Below are positions 1 through 9,291 of a stretch of DNA of 64,000 bases, in pieces. The notes beneath the pieces are model-generated. The model did not search any database. It worked only from the letters and a program-made list of their open reading frames with translations, and was not told the origin of the DNA. Origin of the DNA: Alkaliphilus oremlandii OhILAs (GTDB taxonomy: Bacteria > Bacillota > Clostridia > Peptostreptococcales > Natronincolaceae); NCBI RefSeq assembly GCF_000018325.1, contig NC_009922.1, positions 372,001 to 436,000 of the forward strand. The letters run 5' to 3'. Numbering within the stretch: position 1 is the first letter of the stretch; every line of letters begins with the position of its first letter. The position numbers were made by a program, and so were the translations under genes.

Positions 1-1037
1 ACATAAATAGAGGGTAAAGAGGTAGCAATAAAAAAACCCATAAAACGAAAAAAACGTGTTAAATTGCTAGAAATAATTCTCGTATAATAATCCTCAGAAG
101 AATGGAAAAGCTGAAAGAATGTAATCGGCAGTACTAAAGCGATGGGACTTCCATCTGTTAAAATAATAATTCTGCCTTCCATCAGATCACCACAAACCTT
201 ATCCGGTCTTTCTGTTATTTGTGTTTGCGGAAAGGGAGAGTAGGGGTATTGTTCTAAATGTTGCTCAATATAAGCACTTTCTAAAACCACTTCAGTTTCT
301 ATATTTGTAATAAGATCAATAATATTCTCTAGAAGGTGATGATTCACTTTATTTTCCATGTATAGAACAGAAATCGTCGTATGACTTTCACTTCCAATGA
401 TCATATTCATGACCTTCAAATGAGAACTTTTAATTCTTTTTCGAATGAGGCCAATATTTGTATCAATGTCTTCAATAAAGCTATCGCGTGGGCTTCGAAT
501 AGCACTTTCAACAGTAGATTCTGCTATGGATCTTCCCTCTTTACCCTTAGTTTCTAGCACTAGGGCAGTGCTGCAATAATTAGTGAATAGTACAGTATTT
601 CCATATAAAATACTTTGGACTACTTGACTCCAATGATCGATTTTTTTGATGTTAGAAGTCGTAATAATTTCTGCAAAGATTTCTAAGGAACGGATATTCC
701 CTTTAGAGGGTGTATGATCTTTATCATAAATCAAAGAAGGCTCCTGAGGCCCATGGGATAATCTTTCGCTTTCATAGGAATTGATCGGATGAATAATATT
801 TTTATTGATAACATCTAGATTGACTAGAACATTTGAATAAATCAATAGTCCCTCTATCATTTCCTTTCCTACATTTAGTTTTACAGGAGTATAGGTGATA
901 TCAGAACATTGTTCAAATATTTCCTCTAAATTCTGCTGATAAACTTGTACAGGGTTTGGCAGAATTGGCGTCGTGTTTTTTTCTTTATTTCCTTGAGATG
1001 CTTCCGCAACCGTAAATAGTCTACTTAGAAGTTTCAT
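1..1037 (-). CDS. GerA-family spore germination receptor subunit A (partial, C-terminus off the window)
   Basis: This minus-strand frame is open from an ATG at 1037 to the left edge, giving 345 codons. The start follows an AGGGGGC ribosome site. The visible part is the cytosolic N-terminal region of GerAA/GerBA-type proteins, with the characteristic stretch PQTQITERPDKVCGDLMEGR followed by a DGSP-ALVLP segment, and then the beginning of the membrane domain (LTRFFRFMGFFIATSLPSIY). In the family these inner-membrane proteins form the A subunit of nutrient germinant receptors of endospores. The B and C subunits would lie further left, outside the window. It is the best direct sign here that the organism forms spores. 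Confidence 0.9.
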   Translation of the reverse strand, partial: MKLLSRLFTVAEASQGNKEKNTTPILPNPVQVYQQNLEEIFEQCSDITYTPVKLNVGKEMIEGLLIYSNVLVNLDVINKNIIHPINSYESERLSHGPQEPSLIYDKDHTPSKGNIRSLEIFAEIITTSNIKKIDHWSQVVQSILYGNTVLFTNYCSTALVLETKGKEGRSIAESTVESAIRSPRDSFIEDIDTNIGLIRKRIKSSHLKVMNMIIGSESHTTISVLYMENKVNHHLLENIIDLITNIETEVVLESAYIEQHLEQYPYSPFPQTQITERPDKVCGDLMEGRIIILTDGSPIALVLPITFFQLFHSSEDYYTRIISSNLTRFFRFMGFFIATSLPSIY

Positions 1038-1225
1038 AAAGAAGCCCCCTATTCAATATTTATATTAGTATAGGAAAATTCTAAGAAAATATGTACGGAT
1101 GAAAGACCAGATGCAAATTATATATCCACATTAAAACCTGCTTCCATGGTTCTAATTTCAATGAGTACATATTTTAACCGGATAGAAATTATCTTGTCAT
1201 TAAAAAATGTTCATATAAATAAGTG

Positions 1226-1254
1226 TTGATTTCCTTTTTAATAAGTACTATATT
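1226..1254 (+). promoter_or_regulatory. Putative sigma-A promoter of the cobalamin operon
   Basis: TTGATT at 1226-1231 and TATATT at 1249-1254 are separated by 17 bases. Transcription would begin just ahead of the cobalamin riboswitch. Assigned by pattern only. Confidence 0.5.
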
Positions 1255-1274
1255 TAAATTAACAAATGAATACA

Positions 1275-1430
1275 TTTTATGGTTCTTTCTTATGAAAGCT
1301 AAGAGGGAAAGAGGTGAGAAACCTCTGCAGCCCCCGCTACTGTAAGCAGGACGAAATTCCAATAAACCACTGTGTAAATGGGAAGGTAGGAAGAGTAGGA
1401 AGAGTGCAAGCCAGGAGACCTGCCATAAAA
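1275..1430 (+). promoter_or_regulatory. Cobalamin (adenosylcobalamin) riboswitch
   Basis: The conserved landmarks are present in order: GAGGTGAGAAACCTC-type P3 region (1311-1325), the core GCAGCCCCCGCTACTGTAA (1327-1345), a GGGAAGGT element (1380-1387), and the B12 box AGCCAGGAGACCTGCC (1409-1424). This class of RNA binds adenosylcobalamin and usually shuts down B12 uptake or synthesis genes when the cofactor is plentiful. It sits 180 bases upstream of a btuF-like gene and just ahead of an intrinsic terminator, so control by premature termination is likely. Confidence 0.95.
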
Positions 1431-1479
1431 CGTGAATGAAGCTGCTTCGGTGGGAGGTAAGTGTTATTGTTGTATATTT

Positions 1480-1508
1480 AACACACTATTCCTGTAGTGT
1501 GTTTTTTA
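1480..1508 (+). terminator. Intrinsic terminator acting as riboswitch attenuator
   Basis: AACACACTA (1480-1488) pairs perfectly with TAGTGTGTT (1495-1503) and is followed by a T run. Its position between the riboswitch and the first gene points to ligand-controlled transcription termination. Confidence 0.8.
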
Positions 1509-1606
1509 TTGCATAAAAGCATATATTTTCTAGGGGCAGTAGATGGGTATGGACAATTTCTCATAGGAATCAATTTAGGCTATGGATAGGGAGAGGAGAA
1601 GAATAA

Positions 1607-2659
1607 ATGAAGAAAAACAGAATCTTAAGCATGATCCTAATTTTAGTAATGGCAGTATCCTTTGTGGGATGCAGCACTACGGATCAGGAGGTAAAGGGTG
1701 AGAATAATCCTGGCGTAGGGCAGGAAACAAAACAAGATCCAAATAAACAGGGGAATGAAAACAACCCTTACCCAGAGTACGTACTAGAGGTGACAGATGA
1801 AACAGTAACATTTATGAGCTCTGAGGGAGAAATTACAGTAACGAAGAAACCAAAAAAGGTGGCCATACTGATGAACTCCTATTTAGATCTATGGTATATG
1901 GCAGGAGGAGAAGCCATCGCTAGAATTGATGGAACTTCAAATATTCCAGATGCGGCTATGGATATCGTTCAACTAGGGAAAATGAATGCCATCAGTGTGG
2001 AGCAGTTGGTTGCCCTTGAACCAGATTTAGTGATTATGTCCACTTCAATAAGTTCACAGATGGACATGATTCCTATTTTAAAAGACAATGGTATTGAGTA
2101 TATGCCTATGAGCGGAAATATTGCACCGTACCAAGCCTTTCAAAAAAATCTCTATTTATTTACACAAATACTAGATCGCCAAGATATTTTCTATAATGAA
2201 GTAGCGAAGATTACGGCAGAAGTGGATCAAATTAGAAATAAAGTAAAGGATGCTGATAAACCGACAGCCGTTATTTTATTTGCATCTACCAGCAAGGTTC
2301 AGGCAGAATTGGCCAATTCACTTACAGGGGAAATGGCAGATTTGCTAGGGGTTGTAAATATTGTACCAGAAGTGCCAATCGATGGTACAAATAAAATTGA
2401 TTTTAGCATGGAAAAGCTTGTAGAGGCAGACCCGGATTACGTATTAATTACGACAATGGGGGATGTAGATAAATGCAAGGAGAGAATAGAGCAGGATGTT
2501 ATTTCCAATGATGCCTGGGCCAGTTTAACTGCGGTACAGGAAGGAAGGGTATATTATCTTCCTAAGGAGCTTTTTATGTATCGACCGAATGCAGACTATC
2601 CTAAGGCATTTACAGAACTTGGGAAAATAGTATATCCAGAGGTGTTTGCAGGTGAGTAG
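1607..2659 (+). CDS. btuF: ABC transporter substrate-binding lipoprotein, probably corrinoid-binding
   Basis: A 350-residue protein with a lipoprotein signal peptide (hydrophobic residues 7-20, lipobox VGC with Cys22), then a class III periplasmic-binding fold of the FepB/BtuF family (PF01497): TKKPKKVAIL near residue 80 and SVEQLVALEPDLVI near 130. It would be anchored outside the membrane and hand its ligand to the permease encoded next. The family also binds siderophores and heme; the cobalamin riboswitch upstream and cbiK downstream are what argue for a corrinoid or cobalt-containing ligand. The start follows GGAGAGGAG. The gene overlaps the permease gene by 8 bases, which implies coupled translation. 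Confidence 0.85.
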   Translation: MKKNRILSMILILVMAVSFVGCSTTDQEVKGENNPGVGQETKQDPNKQGNENNPYPEYVLEVTDETVTFMSSEGEITVTKKPKKVAILMNSYLDLWYMAGGEAIARIDGTSNIPDAAMDIVQLGKMNAISVEQLVALEPDLVIMSTSISSQMDMIPILKDNGIEYMPMSGNIAPYQAFQKNLYLFTQILDRQDIFYNEVAKITAEVDQIRNKVKDADKPTAVILFASTSKVQAELANSLTGEMADLLGVVNIVPEVPIDGTNKIDFSMEKLVEADPDYVLITTMGDVDKCKERIEQDVISNDAWASLTAVQEGRVYYLPKELFMYRPNADYPKAFTELGKIVYPEVFAGE

Positions 2660-3680
2660 GAACCATTCTGCCATAGGGGTGCAGAAAAGCCATAAATATA
2701 AAATCACGGTCATACTTGTACTTGTATTCATGGTAGTCCTATCTTTTTTAATCAGCGTAGCCATGGGCGCATATAAAATTTCTGTAAAAGAAGTGCTGCA
2801 GGCTATTTTCATAGATCAAGAAGGGCTGAGTAGAAATATTATATGGAAAATCAGAGTTCCCAGAACGCTAATTGCAGGGATTGTAGGCGTGTGCTTATCC
2901 CTATCTGGCGGAATATTGCAAGGGGTTATGCGAAACCCCCTTGCTTCTCCTAATATTATAGGCGTTTCATCGGGAGCAGGACTTGCAGCCAGTATCACCT
3001 TAGTGCTATTCCCCAATTACGCTTATTTATTAACACCGGCAGCTTTTATTGGTGCCTTTGCAACCACCCTTTTTATCTATATGCTTTCTTGGAAAGATGG
3101 AATCAATCCTCTTCGAATGATTCTGTCGGGTATTGCAATATCTTCTCTCATCGGCGCAATTATCAATACAATTCTTATCTTTTATCCGGACCGTGTTCAG
3201 AATACGCTTGGCTTTACCATCGGCAGCTTAGCCGCAAAAAGCTGGATTCATTTTAGACTAATGTGGCCCTATGCCTTGGCAGGATTTATTTTGACCCTAA
3301 TTATGGCGAAGAAGATCAACATTTTAATGCTAGGGGACGAAATTGCATCCAGCCTAGGGCTGAATATAGAACGGGTTCGAATGATTTTAATCATCATATC
3401 CTCTTTATTGGCTGCCAGTGCAGTCAGTGTGGTAGGGATGTTGGGCTTCGTAGGGCTGGTGGTTCCTCATATAACGAGACTGATCATAGGGTCGGATTAT
3501 CGATATCTATTTCCTGCCAGCGCTCTATTGGGAGCATCTCTAATGATGATATGCGACACCATTGCAAGGACCGTAGTAGAGCCCATTGAGCTACCAGTAG
3601 GAATTATTATGGCAATTATAGGGGCACCTTTTTTCTTATACTTGCTTAGAGGGGGGTTAAAGAATCGTGCTAGAGGTTAA
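2652..3680 (+). CDS. btuC: FecCD/BtuC-family ABC transporter permease
   Basis: A polytopic membrane protein of about 342 residues with the FecCD hallmark segments: LSGGILQGVMRNPLASPNII near residue 80 and GLVVPHITR near 270. About ten membrane helices are expected. GTG at 2652 is preferred as start because AGAGGTG ends 7 bases before it; the TTG at 2646 is too close to that site. It overlaps btuF by 8 bases and btuD by 14, so the three form one translational unit. Family knowledge makes it the homodimeric channel of the importer; the ligand is inferred from the riboswitch. Confidence 0.87.
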   Translation: MSRNHSAIGVQKSHKYKITVILVLVFMVVLSFLISVAMGAYKISVKEVLQAIFIDQEGLSRNIIWKIRVPRTLIAGIVGVCLSLSGGILQGVMRNPLASPNIIGVSSGAGLAASITLVLFPNYAYLLTPAAFIGAFATTLFIYMLSWKDGINPLRMILSGIAISSLIGAIINTILIFYPDRVQNTLGFTIGSLAAKSWIHFRLMWPYALAGFILTLIMAKKINILMLGDEIASSLGLNIERVRMILIIISSLLAASAVSVVGMLGFVGLVVPHITRLIIGSDYRYLFPASALLGASLMMICDTIARTVVEPIELPVGIIMAIIGAPFFLYLLRGGLKNRARG

Positions 3681-4470
3681 AAATTTATCCTTAGGATATG
3701 ACGATTCCATCATCGTAAAAGATGTATCCTTTAATATTTCAGATAAAAGCATCACAACGATTATAGGGCCCAATGGCTGTGGAAAATCAACGATATTGAA
3801 GGCACTTTCTAAAAATAAAAAACCAATACAGGGAGATATCGTTTTTCAAGATAGAAATATACAGGAATTTCAGACGAAACAATTAGCAAGAAAAATGTCC
3901 ATTCTTCCACAGAGTCCTAGAGTGCCCGATGATTTTACGACAAGAGATTTAGTGGGATATGGGAGATACCCCCATCTGAGCTGGACCGGGAGGCTCAGTA
4001 AAAAAGACCAAGAAATCATTGATTGGGCAATTGCAGAAACAAAGCTAGAAAAACTTCAACATCGACAGGTGTCTACTATGTCGGGGGGAGAGCGGCAGAG
4101 AGCGTGGATTGCCATGGCATTGGCACAGCAGCCAGAGATTCTGCTTTTGGATGAACCCACTACATTTTTAGATATATGTCATCAATTTGAGCTTTTGGAG
4201 CTCATAAAAAAGCTCAATAGAGAAATGGGCATTACCATCGTCATGGTACTGCATGATTTAAATCAGGCAGCAAGATATTCCAAAAAAATAATTGTCGTTA
4301 AAGATGGGGAAAAATATATGGAAGGAATTCCGAGAGACGTTATAAAGAAGCAAGTATTGGAAGAGGTCTTTAATATAGAAGTCAATATTCTAGAGGATCA
4401 GGATAATGAATGTCCGTATTTTATTCCAATCAATATAAAGACAGGAGAAAAGTTTAACGGAGCACTTTAA
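3667..4470 (+). CDS. btuD: ABC transporter ATP-binding protein of the BtuD/FepC type
   Basis: A 267-residue ABC ATPase: Walker A GPNGCGKST at residues 34-42, signature MSGGERQR near 139, Walker B ILLLDEPTTFLD just after, and the switch His in VLHDLNQAAR. It powers the BtuFC importer. GTG start at 3667, preceded by GGGGGGTT, inside the last codons of btuC. The closest family members are the FecE/FepC/BtuD ATPases. Confidence 0.88.
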   Translation: MLEVKNLSLGYDDSIIVKDVSFNISDKSITTIIGPNGCGKSTILKALSKNKKPIQGDIVFQDRNIQEFQTKQLARKMSILPQSPRVPDDFTTRDLVGYGRYPHLSWTGRLSKKDQEIIDWAIAETKLEKLQHRQVSTMSGGERQRAWIAMALAQQPEILLLDEPTTFLDICHQFELLELIKKLNREMGITIVMVLHDLNQAARYSKKIIVVKDGEKYMEGIPRDVIKKQVLEEVFNIEVNILEDQDNECPYFIPINIKTGEKFNGAL

Positions 4471-4480
4471 GAGAGAAAAT

Positions 4481-5365
4481 TTGAAAAATACATTGACTAT
4501 AAATAATGGAGATGAGCAAGTGATTAATGTAAGTGGCTTAACGAAGAAATTTGGTGAGAAGACTGTTGTTAATAACTTAAGCTTTCATATAGACAAAGGA
4601 TGTATCTACGGGCTATTGGGGCCCAATGGCGCAGGAAAAACCACAACTTTTCGGATGCTGACAACTCTTCTAAAGCCGGATAGTGGGATGGTAGAAATTA
4701 ATCATAAAGAGATTAGAAGAAAGAGCAGCGATATTAAAAGAATGATTGGCATGGTTTCCCAACACTTCAGCATGCACAGTGATCTATCTGTATGGGAAAT
4801 ATTAGAGCTTCACGGGAAGCTTCATTCCATAAAGAAGGAAGAACGCCACAAGAGGATTAAGGAATTACTTAAATTTGCAGATTTATCCGAGGATAAAGAT
4901 AAAATTGCTAAAAAGCTTTCCGGTGGTATGAAACGTAAAGTAATGATTATAAGAGCCATTCTTCATCAGCCAGATATATTGTTTCTAGACGAGCCTACCG
5001 TTGGATTGGACCCATTGAGCCGTAAAAATATATGGTTTTTATTGGAGCAGCTCAAAGAAAGTGGAATGACAATCATATTAACGACCCATTATATTGAAGA
5101 AGCGGAAAAGCTTTGCGACAGGGTACTGCTGATTAATAAAGGAAAGATATTGATGGAAGGCGTACCGAAGGAGTTAATATTAAATGCTGGAGAATATACC
5201 GTTGAGGTATTTGATCGTGCAGAACCAGAGTATCACTTTTTTTCAAGCAGAAAGGACGCATTGGAATTCTCTTCAAATATTGAAAGCAAATATATTGTAA
5301 GAGAAAGCAATTTAGAGGATGTATTTATACAAATGAATAAAGAAGGTGAGAAATATGGATTTTGA
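4481..5365 (+). CDS. ABC-2 type exporter, ATP-binding subunit
   Basis: A 294-residue ABC ATPase of the DrrA/CcmA-like export group, distinct from the importer ATPase upstream: Walker A GPNGAGKTT at 47-55, signature LSGGMKRK near 155, Walker B LFLDEPTVGLDP, and the C-terminal NLEDVFIQMN segment common in drug, heme and lipid exporters. TTG start with a weak GAGAG site only 10 bases after btuD. It overlaps the permease gene that follows. Its place between a B12-type importer and a cobalt chelatase in a riboswitch-controlled operon is unusual; the exported or imported substrate cannot be read from the sequence. Confidence 0.85.
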   Translation: MKNTLTINNGDEQVINVSGLTKKFGEKTVVNNLSFHIDKGCIYGLLGPNGAGKTTTFRMLTTLLKPDSGMVEINHKEIRRKSSDIKRMIGMVSQHFSMHSDLSVWEILELHGKLHSIKKEERHKRIKELLKFADLSEDKDKIAKKLSGGMKRKVMIIRAILHQPDILFLDEPTVGLDPLSRKNIWFLLEQLKESGMTIILTTHYIEEAEKLCDRVLLINKGKILMEGVPKELILNAGEYTVEVFDRAEPEYHFFSSRKDALEFSSNIESKYIVRESNLEDVFIQMNKEGEKYGF

Positions 5366-6089
5366 AGCAGTTCTGTGGGAAGAGTGGATTGTATTTAAAC
5401 GAAGGTTTTGGAAGATAACATCCAGTGCTTTGGTCAGCCCTCTACTTTATATGATCGCCTTTGGATGGGGAATGGGAAAGGATGTCCATGTAAATGGATA
5501 TCCATATATCAACTTTATAGTGCCTGGCATCGTTGCAATGACCACAATGAACACAAGCTATTCAGCCGTCTCTGTTCTTCTGAGCATCAATAGAATATAC
5601 GATAAAACCTTTGAGCAGTTTTTAATAGCCCCCATATCGTCTCATCGATACGTAGCTGCAAAGGTATTGGCAGGGGCTTTGCGTGGGATGTATGCTGGTT
5701 TTCTTATACTTACCGTTGCATTTTTATCGGGAGCTCATATTAAAATAAATTCTATGTTTTTACTCATCATGTTTGTCAATGGTCTTGCTTTTTCCTGTTT
5801 AGGTTTTTATGCAGCTTTGGCTGTAGATTCCCATGCTGATATGAATCGATTCAGCACCTATATCTTAACCCCCATGACATTTTTATGTGGCACATTTTTC
5901 TCGCCGGAAAATATGCCGGGTGTAGTAAAGAAAGTGATCTATGCATTGCCCCTTACCCATGCCAGTGGTGGACTGAGAAGCATTGCTACAGTAGGCTCGG
6001 CACAGTGGATGAATGTTGCCGTGCTATTTGCGTACTTTATCATTTTATTTATCATATGTATTAAAAAATATAACAGCGTAACGGCTTAA
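5355..6089 (+). CDS. ABC-2 type transporter permease
   Basis: About 244 residues with six expected membrane helices and the ABC-2 membrane fold (PF01061): VPGIVAMTTMNTSY near residue 55 and the ALPLTHASGGLRSI segment near 205. The ATG at 5355 is chosen because AAGGTGAG lies just upstream; a GTG at 5346 would use part of that site. It partners the ATPase encoded by the overlapping upstream gene and shares the cobalamin-riboswitch operon. Substrate unknown. Confidence 0.83.
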   Translation: MDFEAVLWEEWIVFKRRFWKITSSALVSPLLYMIAFGWGMGKDVHVNGYPYINFIVPGIVAMTTMNTSYSAVSVLLSINRIYDKTFEQFLIAPISSHRYVAAKVLAGALRGMYAGFLILTVAFLSGAHIKINSMFLLIMFVNGLAFSCLGFYAALAVDSHADMNRFSTYILTPMTFLCGTFFSPENMPGVVKKVIYALPLTHASGGLRSIATVGSAQWMNVAVLFAYFIILFIICIKKYNSVTA

Positions 6090-6104
6090 GAAAGGTGGAT
6101 ATAA

Positions 6105-6893
6105 ATGAACAAGAAAGCACTATTAGTCATAAGTTTTGGGACAAGTTATAAAGATACTTTTGAAAAGACCATCCAAGCGATTGAAGAGGATTTGAAGACC
6201 GCCTATCCAGACCACGATTTTTTCAGAGCGTATACCTCTAGAAGAATCATTAAAAAGCTGAAAGCACGGGATGGGATTGCCATCGATTTACCGGCGGAAG
6301 CATTGGAAAAAATCAGAGAGATGGGCTACGAGGAGGTTTTATGTCAAACCACTCATATTATCAATGGATTCGAATTTGAGCTTACGGTAAAGGACTTGCT
6401 GCCATATAGCAAAGATATTCAAATTAAGATGGGAAGTGCCTTATTAACGAGCCATGAGGATTATTTAGGTGCTGTAGAGGCAGTGATGGGCAGCATCCCG
6501 CCACTAAAGGAAGAGGAAGCACTGATTCTTATGGGGCACGGTACCTACCACCACGCAAACGCGGCCTATCCTTGTCTGGATTATGTCTTTAAATCAGAGG
6601 GACACACCAATGTATATATGGGTTCCGTAGAAGGTTTTCCTTATATCGATGATGTGGTGAAGCAGCTGAAAAAGCAATCACAAATTAAAAAGCTCTATTT
6701 AATGCCTTTCATGGTGGTGGCAGGAGACCATGCTCTCAACGATATGGCAGGGGACGAAGAAGATTCTTGGAAAGAAGTTCTAAAAAACCAAGGATATGAA
6801 GTTGAAATTATAATGAAGGGTCTCGGTGAGCTGGAAGGTATTCGAAAAATCTTTGTGGAGCATTCTCAAAAGGCTAGTTCCCTACAGCCTTAA
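6105..6893 (+). CDS. cbiK: Sirohydrochlorin cobaltochelatase CbiK
   Basis: A 262-residue cytosolic class II chelatase that inserts Co2+ into sirohydrochlorin in anaerobic cobalamin synthesis. The catalytic and metal-binding residues of CbiK are visible: His145 in MGHGTYHH, Glu176 in GSVEGFP, and His209 in VVAGDHALNDMAGD. The N-terminus begins with the usual LLVISFGTSY strand. The start follows AAGGTGG. It is the last gene of the cobalamin operon and is followed by a strong terminator. Its presence suggests that the cell also makes its own corrin ring, with the other cbi genes elsewhere. Confidence 0.92.
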   Translation: MNKKALLVISFGTSYKDTFEKTIQAIEEDLKTAYPDHDFFRAYTSRRIIKKLKARDGIAIDLPAEALEKIREMGYEEVLCQTTHIINGFEFELTVKDLLPYSKDIQIKMGSALLTSHEDYLGAVEAVMGSIPPLKEEEALILMGHGTYHHANAAYPCLDYVFKSEGHTNVYMGSVEGFPYIDDVVKQLKKQSQIKKLYLMPFMVVAGDHALNDMAGDEEDSWKEVLKNQGYEVEIIMKGLGELEGIRKIFVEHSQKASSLQP

Positions 6894-6930
6894 AGACGAG
6901 ATCCTATTAAACAATAGAATATGGTACATA

Positions 6931-6969
6931 AAAAAATCCGAATGTCTATTTCAGACATTCGGATTTTTT
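6931..6969 (+). terminator. Rho-independent terminator of the cobalamin operon
   Basis: A perfect 17-base inverted repeat (6931-6947 with 6953-6969) closes with six Ts. It marks the end of the btuF-cbiK transcript. Confidence 0.92.
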
Positions 6970-7103
6970 AGAGGGAAACAGAATGCATGTAAAGGAAATA
7001 GGTTGCTATGGGATGATCCCTTTGCATGGTCATATAATAACTGTGGGTTAAAATCCTTCGATGAATCCTAAGAGAAAAAATTAATTTTACTTTAAGGTTG
7101 GTG

Positions 7104-7112
7104 TGCTATAAT
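7104..7112 (+). promoter_or_regulatory. Putative extended -10 promoter for the two-component operon
   Basis: TGCTATAAT at 7104-7112 is a full extended -10 element; the -35 region (TTTTAC around 7085) is poor. It lies about 110 bases before the response regulator gene. The rest of 6970-7223 shows no convincing gene. Confidence 0.45.
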
Positions 7113-7223
7113 AAATGAAAATTAAGTAAATCCTTAAAATATAGGGGGATGAATAAAAAACCTCTACAGCGTATGGTAGTAGAACTTTTTCATTGGTTAT
7201 AAAAAGACAAAAGGGTGATATCG

Positions 7224-7898
7224 ATGAAAGTATTGTTGGTTGAAGATGAAAAGCATTTAGCAGAAGCATTGCTGCAGATTTTAAAGAAGAATAAGTATAC
7301 GGTAGATGGTGTCTACAATGGAGAAGATGGATTGGATTACGCTTTAACAGGAATCTACGATGTAATTATATTGGATATCATGCTGCCCAAATTAAGCGGG
7401 CTTGAAATATTAAAGAGCATACGCAAGAAAAAAATTTCTACTCCTGTTCTGCTATTGACAGCAAAAAGTGAGGTTTCGGATCGAGTGAAGGGCTTAGACT
7501 TAGGGGCAGACGATTACCTTCCGAAGCCATTTTCTACGGAGGAGCTACTAGCAAGGCTAAGAGCTTTAACAAGAAGAAAAGGGGAAGTGATTAATGAGGA
7601 TACCCTGTCTTTTAGCAATTTTTCTTTAAACCTGTCCACCTATCTACTGGAAGGGGAGAAAACCAGTGTAAGGTTGGCGCTCAAGGAGGTTGAAATACTG
7701 AAGTATTTCATGTTAAGACCTAGGATTATAGTGAATAAGGAAGATTTAATCATCAAGGTATGGGGATATGAATCTGAAGCAGAAAATAATAATATTGAAG
7801 TTTATATTTCTTTTTTGAGAAAGAAGCTTCAGTATATTGAGGCTAGAGCAAAAATTACTACCATTCGAGGCGTTGGCTATAAACTGGAGGAAGAATGA
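7224..7898 (+). CDS. OmpR/PhoB-family response regulator
   Basis: A 224-residue cytosolic DNA-binding regulator. The receiver domain has acidic residues VEDE near the N-terminus, phospho-acceptor Asp51 in IILDIMLP, and Lys101 in LPKPF. A winged-helix output domain follows (IRGVGYKLEEE at the end). ATG at 7224 is preferred over GTG 7215 because AAGGGTG then sits 6 bases upstream. The sensor kinase gene overlaps its stop codon (ATGATG), so the pair is co-translated. The signal and target genes cannot be read here; the neighbours give no clear hint. Confidence 0.92.
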   Translation: MKVLLVEDEKHLAEALLQILKKNKYTVDGVYNGEDGLDYALTGIYDVIILDIMLPKLSGLEILKSIRKKKISTPVLLLTAKSEVSDRVKGLDLGADDYLPKPFSTEELLARLRALTRRKGEVINEDTLSFSNFSLNLSTYLLEGEKTSVRLALKEVEILKYFMLRPRIIVNKEDLIIKVWGYESEAENNNIEVYISFLRKKLQYIEARAKITTIRGVGYKLEEE

Positions 7899-9106
7899 TG
7901 TTTAAGGAATTAAGAAGAAAATTTGTATTGATCAACATGTCCTTGCTGACATTCGTATTTATTGCCATCTTTACAGCCATCTATGTACTGACTGCATTCA
8001 GCGGGGAACATCAGCTGGATATGACCTTGGAAAAGGTGATGAATTCATCGCCAACACCTTTTCCAGGAGAATCTAGAACAGCCACAAGCCTAGTGGTAGA
8101 GCTGAATCGGTTCAACGAAATCATCGTATTTTCATCTTTTTTAACTATGGACGAAGAGGTGATTAAGGAAGCTGTAATAAAGGCTATAGAAATTCCTGAT
8201 GCCACTGGAAAGATCAAGGTTGGCGACTTTCATTATTCCTTTTTAAAGAAAGACGTTATCTTTGGAACAAGAATTGCCTTTGTAGATCGGGGGCCGCTGC
8301 AAGATAGCCTCAGAAGTATTCTTGTGATATTTGCAGGTGTGGCTGGGGGCAGCTTGATCATCCTCTTTTTAATCAGTGTATTTTTAGCAAACAGAGCCAT
8401 TACCCCTATTCGAGAGGCCTTTGAAAAGCAGGAGCAGTTTATCGCCGATGCCTCTCACGAGCTGAAAACGCCTTTAGCTATTATTAAGACAAACTTAGCT
8501 TTAATCTTAGAAAGTAAGAAAGATACTGTGGAAAATCAACTAAAGTGGATTGGATATATACAAGGACAGATTGAACGAATGTCTAATTTAATAAAGGATA
8601 TGCTCACTTTGGCTAAAATGGATTCCCCAGAGCAGCCCTTGTTTTTTGAAACCTTGGATATAAGCAATATACTAGAGGGTGCCTTGCTATATTTTGAAGC
8701 TGGATTATTTGAAAATGGTATCGTTTTGGAGACGAATATTCAGCCGAATTTGCGTTTATACGGAGAGCGGTATAGTTTTGAGGAGCTGGTTCATATATTG
8801 ATGGATAACGCAATTAAAAATACCAATGAAAATGGGACGATTTCAGTCTGCTTGAATGCGACAAAAACAAATATCGAATTGGTGGTAAAAAATACGGGAG
8901 CAGGTATTGCTCCTGAAAATATTCCAAGGATATTTGAACGATTTTATAGGGAAGACTTTGCTAGAGGTAGGGAGGGTGGCGGCTATGGGCTGGGCCTTGC
9001 CATTGCAAAATCTATCGTACAGAAGCATGGTGGAAAAATCTATGCAGAAAGCAACTTAGGTGTAGATACATCCTTTATTGTAAAGCTTCCTAAAGGTAAA
9101 CAGTAG
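7895..9106 (+). CDS. Sensor histidine kinase
   Basis: A 403-residue membrane kinase. Two membrane helices (about 10-33 and 139-165) bracket an extracytoplasmic domain of about 105 residues. Then come a short linker, the H box with phospho-acceptor His188 in ADASHELKTPLAI, the N box LMDNAIKNTNENG, and G boxes GAGIAPENIPRIFERFY and GGGYGLGLAIAK. It has no obvious HAMP or PAS module. It phosphorylates the response regulator encoded just upstream. The small external domain should sense the signal, but its fold is not recognisable to me. Confidence 0.92.
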   Translation: MMFKELRRKFVLINMSLLTFVFIAIFTAIYVLTAFSGEHQLDMTLEKVMNSSPTPFPGESRTATSLVVELNRFNEIIVFSSFLTMDEEVIKEAVIKAIEIPDATGKIKVGDFHYSFLKKDVIFGTRIAFVDRGPLQDSLRSILVIFAGVAGGSLIILFLISVFLANRAITPIREAFEKQEQFIADASHELKTPLAIIKTNLALILESKKDTVENQLKWIGYIQGQIERMSNLIKDMLTLAKMDSPEQPLFFETLDISNILEGALLYFEAGLFENGIVLETNIQPNLRLYGERYSFEELVHILMDNAIKNTNENGTISVCLNATKTNIELVVKNTGAGIAPENIPRIFERFYREDFARGREGGGYGLGLAIAKSIVQKHGGKIYAESNLGVDTSFIVKLPKGKQ

Positions 9107-9246
9107 AGATGAACCATAAGTTATGAAAGGATTGTATTTGAATAGGTCTTTAGGCTAGTTTTGTGAATAAATATAATAACTTACAAATAATAGTCCATAA
9201 AGCTATTAAATATGATAAAATAGGGTATGGATCTAACTATATGAGT

Positions 9247-9274
9247 TTGATGAAGCTATTTTATGCGATATAAT
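9247..9274 (+). promoter_or_regulatory. Possible promoter for mgsA
   Basis: TTGATG (9247-9252), 16-base spacer, TATAAT (9269-9274). The match is good, but it would place the transcription start within about 10 bases of the mgsA start codon and cut into the ribosome site, so an upstream start is also possible. Confidence 0.35.
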
Positions 9275-9291
9275 TTGGGAGGGAAGGCATA

